From Paludibacteraceae bacterium (lineage in GTDB: Bacteria > Bacteroidota > Bacteroidia > Bacteroidales > Paludibacteraceae), in NCBI GenBank assembly GCA_905233375.1, contig CAJOEJ010000024.1, positions 1 to 64,000 of the forward strand: a stretch of DNA of 64,000 nt, read 5' to 3'. Within the stretch, counting starts at the first letter, position 1. Each line of letters begins with the position of its first letter. The notes below the pieces were generated by a model. The model did no database searches. It was not told the DNA's origin and saw only the letters and a program-made list of their open reading frames with translations. The translations under genes and the position numbers were made by a program. Below are positions 49,661-58,317 of the stretch, piece by piece.

Positions 49661-51013
49661 GTGCAGAAAGGAGTAATTGATTTTATAACGCTCGGGTGTT
49701 CGAAGAACCTGGTGGATGCCGAGCGGGTGATGGCGCAGTTGGAGGCGGCAGGATGGCGTTGTGTACACGATCCCGAGGAGCCTAAAGGCGAAGTATGCGT
49801 CATCAACACCTGCGGTTTCATCGGAGACGCCAAAGAGGAGAGTATCAACATGATCCTCGAGATGGCGGAACGGAAGAAAAAAAAGCAGTTGCGCCAGCTT
49901 ATCGTCATGGGCTGCCTGAGCGAACGATACCGCGCCGAATTAGAAGAGGAACTGCCGGAGGTCGATGCCTATTACGGGAAGTTTGACTTTGAGGGGATGG
50001 TAGAGCGGCTGAAGAAGCCTACCCCAACCCTCCCTAAAGGGAAGGAGATATGCAAAGCCTATGAACGACATTTGACTACCCCGTCCCATTATGCCTATCT
50101 GAAGATCAGCGAAGGCTGCAACCGGATGTGTTCGTACTGCGCGATACCGCTCATCACAGGACGGCATACCAGCCACCCCATGGAGGAGATACTGGATGAG
50201 GTACGATGGTTAGTGGGGCAAGGCGTCAAAGAGATCAACGTCATCGCGCAGGATCTGAGCAGCTACGGACTCGATTTGAATGTACAAAGAGACAATGTAC
50301 CATGTACAAAGGTACACTTGCTTCCTGAGCTCATTGACAAGATGGCGCAGACAGAAGGCGTGGAGTGGATACGGTTACACTATGCCTACCCGACGGATTT
50401 TCCGGAGGAGCTGTTGGACGTCATGGCAAAGCACCCGAACGTGTGCAAGTACCTGGATATCGCGCTCCAACACTGTACGGACCACATGCTGCGCCTGATG
50501 AGACGGCATATCACCCAGGCGGAACAGGATGCGCTGATACGGAAAATACGTGAACGCGTGCCGGGAATATGTATCCGGACGACCCTGCTCGTCGGACACC
50601 CTGGCGAGACGGAAGAGGATTTTGAGGCGCTGAAAGCGTGGGTGAAAACGATGCGGTTCGACCGGATGGGCTGTTTTGCCTATTCGGACGAAGAAGGGAC
50701 CTATGCCAACAAGCACTATACGGATGATGTGCCGCAAGAGGTCAAAGCGGCGCGGGCGGAAGAACTCATGGCGATCCAGCAGGAGATAAGTGCCGAACTG
50801 ATGGCGCAGAAGACAGGTACCATCCAGCGTGTCATCATCGACCGGAAGGAAGGGGACTACTGGATCGGACGCACCCAGTACGACAGCCCGGAGGTGGATT
50901 GCGAAGTCTTAATGGATGTACAAAGTACAAAGGACAATGTACAAGCAGGAGATTTTGTGGATGTAAAAATAACGAAAGCGGAAGAATTTGATTTATACGG
51001 AATAGTATGCTAA
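49661..51013 (+). CDS. rimO: Ribosomal protein S12 methylthiotransferase RimO
   Basis: The protein has 450 aa from a GTG at 49661 placed directly before the family-typical start QKGVIDFITLGCSKN. RimO adds a methylthio group to S12 Asp. N-terminal cluster Cys lie in LGCSKN, NTCGF and MGCLSER; the radical-SAM cluster is CNRMCSYC; a TRAM domain closes the protein. Two in-frame repeats are inserted compared with the expected sequence: KPTPTLPKGKE before the radical-SAM domain and NVQRDNVPCTK within SYGLDL-LPELI. It overlaps the HU gene by 7 bp. Confidence 0.95.
   Translation: MQKGVIDFITLGCSKNLVDAERVMAQLEAAGWRCVHDPEEPKGEVCVINTCGFIGDAKEESINMILEMAERKKKKQLRQLIVMGCLSERYRAELEEELPEVDAYYGKFDFEGMVERLKKPTPTLPKGKEICKAYERHLTTPSHYAYLKISEGCNRMCSYCAIPLITGRHTSHPMEEILDEVRWLVGQGVKEINVIAQDLSSYGLDLNVQRDNVPCTKVHLLPELIDKMAQTEGVEWIRLHYAYPTDFPEELLDVMAKHPNVCKYLDIALQHCTDHMLRLMRRHITQAEQDALIRKIRERVPGICIRTTLLVGHPGETEEDFEALKAWVKTMRFDRMGCFAYSDEEGTYANKHYTDDVPQEVKAARAEELMAIQQEISAELMAQKTGTIQRVIIDRKEGDYWIGRTQYDSPEVDCEVLMDVQSTKDNVQAGDFVDVKITKAEEFDLYGIVC
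50019..50049 (+). repeat. CCCCAACCCTCCCTAAAGGGAAGG repeat inside rimO
   Basis: A partly self-complementary CCCTCCCT-AAAGGGA repeat is translated as PTPTLPKGKE in the linker between the N-terminal and radical-SAM domains. A relative occurs at 44,250-44,280 (ACCCCTCCCGACCTCCCCTC). Confidence 0.55.
50279..50316 (+). repeat. GTACAAAG repeat inside rimO
   Basis: AATGTACAAAGAGACAATG followed by a GTACAAAGG copy, in frame as NVQRDNVPCTKV. It belongs to the family of the four-unit array at 51579. Confidence 0.7.
50914..50946 (+). repeat. GTACAAAG repeat near the rimO 3' end
   Basis: ATGTACAAAGTACAAAGGAC is read as DVQSTKDNVQAG within the TRAM domain. Confidence 0.65.
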
Positions 51014-51285
51014 CCAAGGAATTCACAGGCTTGATTTCGGGTGCATCGGGATTAAGCAAAAAAGAGACAGAACATCTGCTCAGTACGATGAATGCGATTA
51101 TACGTGAGAACCTGATGACAGGTAACACGATTCAGTTGCAAGGTATCGGTACGCTCGAGGTCAAAGAGCGCAGCGAGCGTACGATTGTTCACCCGCGAAC
51201 GGGCGAACGGAGCGTTGTTCCGGCAAAGAACCAAGTGGTGTTCAAGCCTGTAGCGGCATTAAAAGATACCCTTAAAAAGATTTGA
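51007..51285 (+). CDS. HU-family DNA-binding protein
   Basis: The protein has 92 aa. HU/IHF hallmarks are the helical N-terminal half (ELTGLISGASGLSKKETEHLL-like) and the beta-arm region QLQGIGTLEVKERSERTIVH with the PRTGE motif. It binds and bends DNA as a dimer. It overlaps rimO by 7 bp and ends 2 bp before the next gene's ATG. The rimO-HU-HU/LysM order is, from memory, conserved in Bacteroidales. Confidence 0.92.
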   Translation: MLTKEFTGLISGASGLSKKETEHLLSTMNAIIRENLMTGNTIQLQGIGTLEVKERSERTIVHPRTGERSVVPAKNQVVFKPVAALKDTLKKI

Positions 51286-51287
51286 TC

Positions 51288-52511
51288 ATGGCAGAGAACA
51301 AGTTGAGTTGGAGCGAGTTACGCCGCCTGTTGGCGAAGCGTGCAGGAGTCAGCGAGAAGACCGCCGGTACGTTCCTGAACGCTTATGTCATGCAGCTGAT
51401 GGAGGCGTTAAAGCAGGACAAGCAAGTGAAAATCAACGGCTTGGGTACCTTCAAGTTACAATCGGTCGCGCCGCGTAAGAGTGTGAACGTCAAAACAGGC
51501 GAGGAGATACTTATTGAAGGCTATAACAAAGTGGTCTTTGCGCCGGAGGCGGGTATCAAGGAGATGGTGGAGAAAAGTAATGTACAAAGGGACAATGTAC
51601 AAGGTACAAAGGCGACTAATGTACAAAGGGACAATGTACAAAGTACAAAGGCGATTAATGTACAAAGGGACAATGTACAAGGTACAAAGGCGACTAATGT
51701 ACAAAGGGACAATGTACAAAGTACAAAGGAGGATAACGTGCCAGGCGAGACGACAGACCCCATCAAGAAACTCGGAGAACAGGCGGTAGAGATCATCGGT
51801 ATTCTGGCAGAGATCGACCAGATGGACAAGGAGCCGGAGCCCGAGCCGGAAGCCGTTGAACAGGAAACAGAACCGGAAATAACCGAACAGGAAATAACCG
51901 AACCGGAGCCTGAACCCGAAATAACCGAACCGAAGCCTGAACCCGTTGTTGTGGAAGAACCGGAGCCCGAACCCGAGCCGGTTGAACCGGAAGAACCAAA
52001 AGAGCCGGAAGAGCCCAAGGAACCGAAGAAATATCATTTCTTACGAGACACGCTCATTTGTGTGGTCATTCTGCTGATGTTACTGCTGTGCGGATACTTC
52101 TTCCTGCGCAGCCAGATAGGCAAATGGATCGATTCACTCGTGGAGCCGGAACCGCAAACAACGGAAATCGTCGTGACCACCGACACGATTGTTGCCACCA
52201 CAGCGGAAGAGCCGGAAGAGATACCCGTTGTCGAAGAGGCGGAACCGTACAGCGAGTTGAAAACCATAGAGTATATCACGCCGGGAAGCCGCTTGACGTG
52301 GATCGCCAAGAAGCACTATGGAAGCAAGATCTACTGGCCGTACCTGTACGATGCCAACAAAGCGGAGATTCCCAACCCGAGCCGTATTCCGGTCGGGACA
52401 CCGGTGAAAGTACCCGTACTGACGGCGGACCAGTTGGATACGATAGGAACAGAGAACCGCGCACGGTTGGACAAACTGCGCATCGAGGCGGAGGAAGCGT
52501 GCAGGAAATAG
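51288..52511 (+). CDS. HU-domain protein with membrane helix and LysM domain
   Basis: The ATG at 51288 is preferred to the TTG two codons before. The protein has 407 aa. Residues 1-95 are an HU-like fold (NGLGTFKLQSVAPRKSVNVK). Residues 98-149 are four 13-residue units NVQRDNVQ(G/S)TK. Then come an acidic Pro/Glu linker (EPEPEPEAVEQETEPE), a membrane helix (about 249-270, LICVVILLMLLLCGYFFL) and a periplasmic LysM domain (ITPGSRLTWIAKKHYGSK). It may link nucleoid to peptidoglycan; this is inference from the layout. Confidence 0.9.
   Translation: MAENKLSWSELRRLLAKRAGVSEKTAGTFLNAYVMQLMEALKQDKQVKINGLGTFKLQSVAPRKSVNVKTGEEILIEGYNKVVFAPEAGIKEMVEKSNVQRDNVQGTKATNVQRDNVQSTKAINVQRDNVQGTKATNVQRDNVQSTKEDNVPGETTDPIKKLGEQAVEIIGILAEIDQMDKEPEPEPEAVEQETEPEITEQEITEPEPEPEITEPKPEPVVVEEPEPEPEPVEPEEPKEPEEPKEPKKYHFLRDTLICVVILLMLLLCGYFFLRSQIGKWIDSLVEPEPQTTEIVVTTDTIVATTAEEPEEIPVVEEAEPYSELKTIEYITPGSRLTWIAKKHYGSKIYWPYLYDANKAEIPNPSRIPVGTPVKVPVLTADQLDTIGTENRARLDKLRIEAEEACRK
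51579..51734 (+). repeat. Four tandem 39-bp coding repeats (GTACAAAG family)
   Basis: Units of exactly 13 codons, each starting AATGTACAAAGGGACAATG. They alternate GGTACAAAG (Gly) and AGTACAAAG (Ser), so the array looks like a 78-bp duplication of a 39-bp pair. Period 39 keeps the frame whatever the copy number. Confidence 0.95.
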
Positions 52512-52549
52512 TTGAAAGTTGATAGTTGAAAGTTGAAAGAGGTTGAAAG
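52509..52549. repeat. AAAGTTG repeats providing the uvrA spacer and start codon
   Basis: GTTGAAAGTTGATAGTTGAA continues to AGAGGTTGAAAGG. The gap between the LysM gene and uvrA is made of this heptamer, and the TTG used as the uvrA start is one of its units. Confidence 0.75.
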
Positions 52550-55314
52550 GTGATTTTATTCACATAGAGGGCGCAAAGACCCACAACTTGAAAAATGTGA
52601 CGGTGGATATCCCGCGCAACAAGTTAGTGGTCATAACGGGTGTGAGCGGTAGCGGCAAGAGTTCGTTAGCGTTTGATACGCTGTACGCGGAAGGTCAGCG
52701 ACGCTACGTCGAGAGCCTGAGTGCCTATGCACGGCAGTTCATGGGACGAATGCAGAAACCCGAGGTCGAGAAGATCGAAGGTATTCCTCCTGCTGTCGCC
52801 ATCCAGCAGAAAGTGACCAGCCGCAATCCGCGTTCGACCGTGGGTACGGTCACCGAGATATACGACTACCTCAAATTACTATACGCGCGTGTGGGCAAGA
52901 CGTACTCGCCCGTGAGCGGAATGGAAGTACGCAGGCACACTATACGCGATGTCGTGCAGTACATGGAGAGCCAGCCGGACGGGGCACGTCTGTACCTGCT
53001 CAGCCCGATCATCGTGCCGGAAGGCCGTACCTTGCAGGAGCAGCTGGCATTGTGGCAGAGCCAGGGTTTCAGCCGCTTGCTCATTGACGGCGATGCCGTA
53101 AGGCTGGATAACGAGACATGGCAGAAAGCGGAAGGACACGATGCTTTCCTTTTAGTGGACCGTATCATCGTGGATCATGAGCCCGCCACAAGCAACCGCT
53201 TTGCCGACAGTGTCCAGACGACGTTCTTTGAGGGGCAAGGCGAATGCCAAGTAAATGTACAAAGTGACAATGTACAAGGCACCAAGGAGCGGATACGATG
53301 CACGAAAGTATTCTCGGAGCGGTTTGAGGCGGATGGAATCCAGTTCATCGAACCGAGTGAGCACTTGTTCGATTTCAACAACCCCATCGGTGCTTGTCCC
53401 GAGTGCAAGGGTATAGGTGTCGTAATGGGTATTGATGCAGACCTGGTCGTGCCCGACAAGTCCAAGTCCATTTACGAAGAAGCGATCGTGTGCTGGCAAA
53501 GCGACCAGATGCACTCGTGGCTGGACGCGCTGATACAGAATGCCGCCAAGTTCAATTTCCCGATTCACACCCCTTTCTATGCCTTGAGCCCGGAGCAGAA
53601 ACATCTTATATGGACCGGCAACGAGTGGTTCAGGGGGTTGAACGATTTCTTCCATGAGCTGGAGGAGAAGCAATACAACAAGATCCAATACCGCGTCATG
53701 TTAGCGCGGTTCAAGGGACGCACGACCTGCCCCAAATGCCACGGGTTACACCTGCGCCCCGAAGCGGAATACGTGCTCGTGAACGGTAAAAGTATCCAGC
53801 AGTTATGCACGATGCCCTTGTCGGAGTTGCAGGAGTGGTTCGCGCATATCGAGTTGACAGAGACGGAACAGAAGACGGCGGAGATGCTGTTAGCGGAGAT
53901 CAACAGCCGCTTGCAGTTCATGCAGGATGTGGGCTTGAGTTACCTGACCCTGAACCGTCAGAGCAACACCCTTTCCGGCGGTGAGAGTCAGCGTATCAAC
54001 CTTGCCAAGTCGCTGGGAAGCAGCCTCGTTGGTTCGTTGTACGTATTGGACGAGCCGTCCATCGGCCTTCATCCCCGCGATACGGAGCGGCTCATCCGCG
54101 TGCTGCGGGAGTTGCGCGACTTGGGCAATACGATCGTGGTGGTGGAGCATGACGAAGACATTATCGCCGCAGCGGATCATATCATCGAGATAGGTCCCGC
54201 CGCGGGACGTCACGGCGGAGAAGTGGTCTATGAAGGCAAACCGCGTCCGGAGCTGTTCCGGTTTGACATCCCTTCCTACCGCCGGCACTGGAACAACTAC
54301 ATCGAGGTCGAAGGAGCGTGCGAGAACAACCTCAAGAACCTGACGGTTCGTTTCCCGCTGCACGTGATGACGGTCGTGACGGGTGTCAGCGGTAGCGGCA
54401 AGTCGAGTCTGGTGAGCAAAGTGCTCTACCCTGCCCTCAAGAAGCATTACGGAGGTACGTTCGCCGAACACACAGGCGATTTCGGACACCTGCACGGCAG
54501 TATGCACCTCATGCGCAATATCGAGTTCGTGGACCAGAATCCGCTGAGCCGCTCGAGCCGAAGTAACCCCGTGACCTACCTCAAAGCGTACGACGAGATA
54601 CGCAGGCTGTTTGCCGAACAGGCGCTGTCGAAGCAGTTGGGTTTCACTCCGGCGCATTTCAGTTTCAATACGCCGGGCGGACGATGCGAGACCTGTCAGG
54701 GCGAAGGAACGATCACGATAGAGATGCAGTTCATGGCGGACCTGATCCTGGAATGCGAGCAATGCCACGGCAAGCGCTTCAAACAGGATGTACTAGACGT
54801 ACACTACCGCGGCAAGTCCATTTACGACATTCTCTGCATGACGGTGAACCAGGCGGTGGAGTTCTTTAGCGAAGATCCCGAATGCAGCAAGATCGTGAAA
54901 CGGCTCAAACCGCTACAGGATGTCGGTATAGGCTATGTCCAGTTGGGTCAGAGCAGCAGTACCCTGTCGGGCGGAGAGAGCCAGCGCGTCAAGCTGGCGT
55001 CCTATCTGTCGCAAGAGGAGACCAACCCGACGATATTTGTTTTTGACGAACCGACGACGGGCTTGCATCACAAGGATATCGAAGTGCTGCTCAAAGCGCT
55101 GAACCGGCTCATCAGCAAAGGGCACACGGTCATCATCATCGAGCACAATCCGGCGGTTATACTGGCTGCCGACCATGTGATCGATCTGGGTCGCGAAGGC
55201 GGCAAAGAAGGAGGAAACATAGTTTGCGAAGGCACCCCGGAACAGGTAGCGCAATGTCCTGACAGCTACACGGGAAGATACCTCGCACAGATTATAGCAA
55301 ACAAACATGAATAG
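52543..55314 (+). CDS. uvrA: Excinuclease ABC subunit A
   Basis: The protein has 923 aa, reading MKGDFIHIEGAKTHNLKNV from a TTG at 52543; no ATG is close, and the reading matches the family N-terminus. UvrA recognises bulky DNA lesions in nucleotide excision repair. There are two ABC modules, each with Walker A GVSGSGKSS and signature LSGGESQR, and the zinc module CETCQGEG...CEQCHGKRF. An in-frame repeat (NVQSDNVQGTK) is inserted in the region before FSERFEADG. It overlaps the next gene by 8 bp. Confidence 0.96.
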   Translation: MKGDFIHIEGAKTHNLKNVTVDIPRNKLVVITGVSGSGKSSLAFDTLYAEGQRRYVESLSAYARQFMGRMQKPEVEKIEGIPPAVAIQQKVTSRNPRSTVGTVTEIYDYLKLLYARVGKTYSPVSGMEVRRHTIRDVVQYMESQPDGARLYLLSPIIVPEGRTLQEQLALWQSQGFSRLLIDGDAVRLDNETWQKAEGHDAFLLVDRIIVDHEPATSNRFADSVQTTFFEGQGECQVNVQSDNVQGTKERIRCTKVFSERFEADGIQFIEPSEHLFDFNNPIGACPECKGIGVVMGIDADLVVPDKSKSIYEEAIVCWQSDQMHSWLDALIQNAAKFNFPIHTPFYALSPEQKHLIWTGNEWFRGLNDFFHELEEKQYNKIQYRVMLARFKGRTTCPKCHGLHLRPEAEYVLVNGKSIQQLCTMPLSELQEWFAHIELTETEQKTAEMLLAEINSRLQFMQDVGLSYLTLNRQSNTLSGGESQRINLAKSLGSSLVGSLYVLDEPSIGLHPRDTERLIRVLRELRDLGNTIVVVEHDEDIIAAADHIIEIGPAAGRHGGEVVYEGKPRPELFRFDIPSYRRHWNNYIEVEGACENNLKNLTVRFPLHVMTVVTGVSGSGKSSLVSKVLYPALKKHYGGTFAEHTGDFGHLHGSMHLMRNIEFVDQNPLSRSSRSNPVTYLKAYDEIRRLFAEQALSKQLGFTPAHFSFNTPGGRCETCQGEGTITIEMQFMADLILECEQCHGKRFKQDVLDVHYRGKSIYDILCMTVNQAVEFFSEDPECSKIVKRLKPLQDVGIGYVQLGQSSSTLSGGESQRVKLASYLSQEETNPTIFVFDEPTTGLHHKDIEVLLKALNRLISKGHTVIIIEHNPAVILAADHVIDLGREGGKEGGNIVCEGTPEQVAQCPDSYTGRYLAQIIANKHE
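53251..53287 (+). repeat. GTACAAAG repeat inside uvrA
   Basis: AATGTACAAAGTGACAATG with a following GTACAAGGCACCAAGG, read as NVQSDNVQGTK, in a region where other UvrA proteins are variable. Confidence 0.7.
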
Positions 55315-57235
55315 GATTATGATGCAAAATAAGGCGTTATTGAGTTATATGCCCCGATGGAGCGTACTGTTACTGGATTTGGTATTGTGCAGCATAGCTT
55401 TCTGGCTGAGTGTGTGGATCGGAAGCGGTTCGTTCCACTATACGGATCTGACCCAGCAACCGCTCCAGATCGGCTGGCAGTTTGTCATTGTGATGGTCAC
55501 GCAGCTGATTGCGTTCGGTATCTTCCATACTTATTCGGGCATCCTGCGGTACTCGACGTTTATCGATACGACGCGCGTACTGCTGTCCAATGTGTGTACG
55601 CTTGTCGTACTGGTGCTCTTCAATATCGTGATGGATTATATGACGGGCACGCACCCGTTCATGAACACGGTGCTGGCTATCTACGCCCCGACATCGTTCG
55701 TCCTGCTGTTCTCGCTGCGCGTGGGTGTCAAGACGCTCAGCGAAACCCTGGAGCGCAATCAGGGTAGTCCGCGCGTCATGATTTACGGCACGCAATCGGC
55801 GGGCATCGCCATATGCAAGATGCTCCGTTCGGCGGGTAACACTCCGTACCGCCCGATGGGATTCATCGCCAACACGAACGAGCGGTACAACTACGACCTG
55901 GCAGGAATGCACGTTCATCCCCTCAACGACAAGCTGTTTGACTACATGACCAAACGCAATATCCATCATATCATCGTTTCGCCGATCAAAATGCAGGAGA
56001 TAGACCCTGCGAAAGACCTGCAGATCTTCATTGACCATAATATCCGCATCCTCACAACGCCGTATTTCACCCAGTGGGACAACTTGGATGATCTGGATTT
56101 CCAGCGTATCGGTCGCATTGACTCCATCCGTATCGAGGACTTGCTGGAGCGCCCGAAAATAGACATCAACATGGACAACGTACGGCAGATCCTGCATCAC
56201 CGCGTCGTACTGGTAAGCGGCGCGGCTGGAAGTATCGGAAGCGAACTTGTTCGCCAGATCCAACGCTACGAACCGCAAGCCACGATCCTGCTGGAGATGG
56301 CGGAGTCGCCGCTCCATGACCTGCTGTTAGATCTGAAAAAGCAGCACCCGTCCGCACGCTTTATCCCCGTCATAGCGGATGTCCGCAACAGAGAACGTAT
56401 CGAGCAGATCTTTAACGAGTTGCGTCCGGACGTCGTCTATCATGCCGCGGCGTACAAGCATGTGCCGCTCATGGAGAGTTTCCCTAACGAGGCGATACAG
56501 GCGAACGTGCTGGGGACCAAGAACATGGCGGATATATCCGTCAAATACCACGTGGAGCGTTTCGTCATGATCTCGACCGACAAGGCGGTGAACCCGACCA
56601 ATATCATGGGCGCCAGCAAGCGTATCGCCGAGATATACGTACAATCGCTCTTCCGCAAGCTGTACGCCAAAGATCCGAACTGTACCAAGTTCATCACGAC
56701 CCGTTTCGGCAACGTATTGGGCAGCAACGGTTCGGTCATCCCGTATTTCCGCAAACAGATCGCCGCCAAAGAGCCGGTGACGGTGACCCATCCCGATATC
56801 ATCCGCTATTTCATGACGATACCCGAAGCGTGCTGCCTTGTCATGGAGGCGAGCACCCTGGGGAACGGCGGAGAAATATTCATCTTCAACATGGGCAAAC
56901 CGGTGCGCATCGTCGATCTGGCACGCAACATGATCCGCTTGGCGGGATACACGCCGGAGGTGGACATCCCTATCGTCTTCACCGGCTTGCGACCGGGTGA
57001 AAAACTGTACGAAGAGCTGCTTAACCAGAAAGAGACCACCCTGCCTACCTCCAACGACCAGATCATGATTGCGCGCGTCCGCGAGTTCGATTTCGACGAG
57101 GTGAGCACGCGTATTGACCAGCTGATCGAAACGAGCCGGCAGGCAAAACCGTTCACCACCGTCAAACTGATGAAGCAGTTGGTACCCGAATACATAAGCA
57201 ATAACTCCATTTACGAGCAATTAGACCCGCAATGA
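55307..57235 (+). CDS. CapD/WbpM-type nucleotide-sugar 4,6-dehydratase
   Basis: The protein has 642 aa. Four N-terminal membrane helices lead to a CoA-binding-like region and a C-terminal SDR domain with GAAGSIGSE (NAD-binding) and the active-site stretch STDKAVNPTNIMGASKR, where Met replaces the usual SDR Tyr four residues before Lys, as in WbpM/PglF. It probably converts UDP-GlcNAc to the 4-keto-6-deoxy sugar for capsule or O-antigen. It starts inside the end of uvrA and ends in a 4-bp overlap with the next gene. Confidence 0.92.
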   Translation: MNRIMMQNKALLSYMPRWSVLLLDLVLCSIAFWLSVWIGSGSFHYTDLTQQPLQIGWQFVIVMVTQLIAFGIFHTYSGILRYSTFIDTTRVLLSNVCTLVVLVLFNIVMDYMTGTHPFMNTVLAIYAPTSFVLLFSLRVGVKTLSETLERNQGSPRVMIYGTQSAGIAICKMLRSAGNTPYRPMGFIANTNERYNYDLAGMHVHPLNDKLFDYMTKRNIHHIIVSPIKMQEIDPAKDLQIFIDHNIRILTTPYFTQWDNLDDLDFQRIGRIDSIRIEDLLERPKIDINMDNVRQILHHRVVLVSGAAGSIGSELVRQIQRYEPQATILLEMAESPLHDLLLDLKKQHPSARFIPVIADVRNRERIEQIFNELRPDVVYHAAAYKHVPLMESFPNEAIQANVLGTKNMADISVKYHVERFVMISTDKAVNPTNIMGASKRIAEIYVQSLFRKLYAKDPNCTKFITTRFGNVLGSNGSVIPYFRKQIAAKEPVTVTHPDIIRYFMTIPEACCLVMEASTLGNGGEIFIFNMGKPVRIVDLARNMIRLAGYTPEVDIPIVFTGLRPGEKLYEELLNQKETTLPTSNDQIMIARVREFDFDEVSTRIDQLIETSRQAKPFTTVKLMKQLVPEYISNNSIYEQLDPQ

Positions 57236-58317
57236 TGCAAGCGTTTTTTCTGGAACATAGTTATTTGATCGGTTTGGTCAGCTTCACTTTAGGCTGGCTG
57301 GGAATGCCCGTCGTCGTTCGCATCGCACGGGCGAAAGGATTTGTCGTTCGTCCCAACAAGCGGATGAGCCATACCGGAGAAGTACCCAATATAGGCGGAC
57401 TCGATATTTATTTCAGCATCATGTTGTCGTACCTGCTGTTCGACTACGGTCAGATCAGCAACAACCAGTTCTTCCTCTTGGGTGTGGCGGCGATCATGAC
57501 CATCGGATTCATTGACGACGTGCTGGTTCTCAGCCCGATCGCCAAACTGTTAGGCGAAGCGCTCGCCGGTATCGCGCTGATCGGGTTCGGTGATCTCCGG
57601 CTCACCCACCTGCACGGCTTGTTCGGGATACAGGAGATCGGCATTATACCGAGTTACCTCCTTTCGCTCTTCGTGTTAGTCGCTATCATCAATGCGATCA
57701 ACCTCATCGACGGCGTGGACGGTCTGGCAAGCGGTTTGGGAATGCTCTACTGCCTTTTCTTCGCGGTCTATTTTCATCTGGTCGGTTCGACGAGCTGGTC
57801 CGTACTGGCGGTTTGTATGATCGGGGCACTCGCGGTATTCTTCCTCTACAATGTGTTCGGGAAGCGCGGAAAAATCTTCATGGGCGATTCGGGAAGTCTG
57901 CTGTTGGGCTATCTGCTGACAGCGTTCATCTTCCGTTTCTGCGAGCAGAATGCCTACCATCTCGTTCCGGAGGCGTACCAGATGAACGCCGCGCCGGCTG
58001 TTGCCATTTGCGTGCTGACTGTGCCTTTGTTCGATACGCTCCGTGTCAGCCTGACCCGCATCAAACAGCATCGCTCGCCCTTCCATCCCGACAAGAACCA
58101 CATTCACCATCTGCTATTGCGCACCGGACTTAATCATATCCAGACGACCTGCGTGCTTCTCGCGGTGAGTGTGCTCTTTATCGTATTGGCTATCATTGGC
58201 AGGAACTGGAATATATGGCTGTTGTTAATCGCTGATTTTGCGCTCGCTACAGCCCTCACACTCCTGTTATGGCATATTATCAACCGTCAAAACAGCAAAT
58301 CCGATGCTCACCGTTGA
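57232..58317 (+). CDS. WecA/MraY-type undecaprenyl-phosphate glycosyl-1-phosphate transferase
   Basis: The protein has 361 aa with about ten helices. Polyprenol phosphotransferase motifs: KGFVVRPNKRMSHTG near 35-50, GFIDDVL, NLIDGVDGLASG, FMGDSGSLLLG and the C-terminal HPDKNHIHHLLLRTG. It begins lipid-linked surface polysaccharide synthesis by moving a sugar phosphate to undecaprenyl phosphate on the inner membrane. It is coupled to the dehydratase gene by ATGA and to the ABC-F gene by a 14-bp overlap. Confidence 0.93.
   Translation: MMQAFFLEHSYLIGLVSFTLGWLGMPVVVRIARAKGFVVRPNKRMSHTGEVPNIGGLDIYFSIMLSYLLFDYGQISNNQFFLLGVAAIMTIGFIDDVLVLSPIAKLLGEALAGIALIGFGDLRLTHLHGLFGIQEIGIIPSYLLSLFVLVAIINAINLIDGVDGLASGLGMLYCLFFAVYFHLVGSTSWSVLAVCMIGALAVFFLYNVFGKRGKIFMGDSGSLLLGYLLTAFIFRFCEQNAYHLVPEAYQMNAAPAVAICVLTVPLFDTLRVSLTRIKQHRSPFHPDKNHIHHLLLRTGLNHIQTTCVLLAVSVLFIVLAIIGRNWNIWLLLIADFALATALTLLLWHIINRQNSKSDAHR

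Noticed and set aside
51579..51734. CRISPR array or protein-domain repeat
   Set aside because: The units are directly adjacent with no spacers and lie inside a gene in frame; they match the dispersed GTACAAAG repeat rather than any CRISPR.
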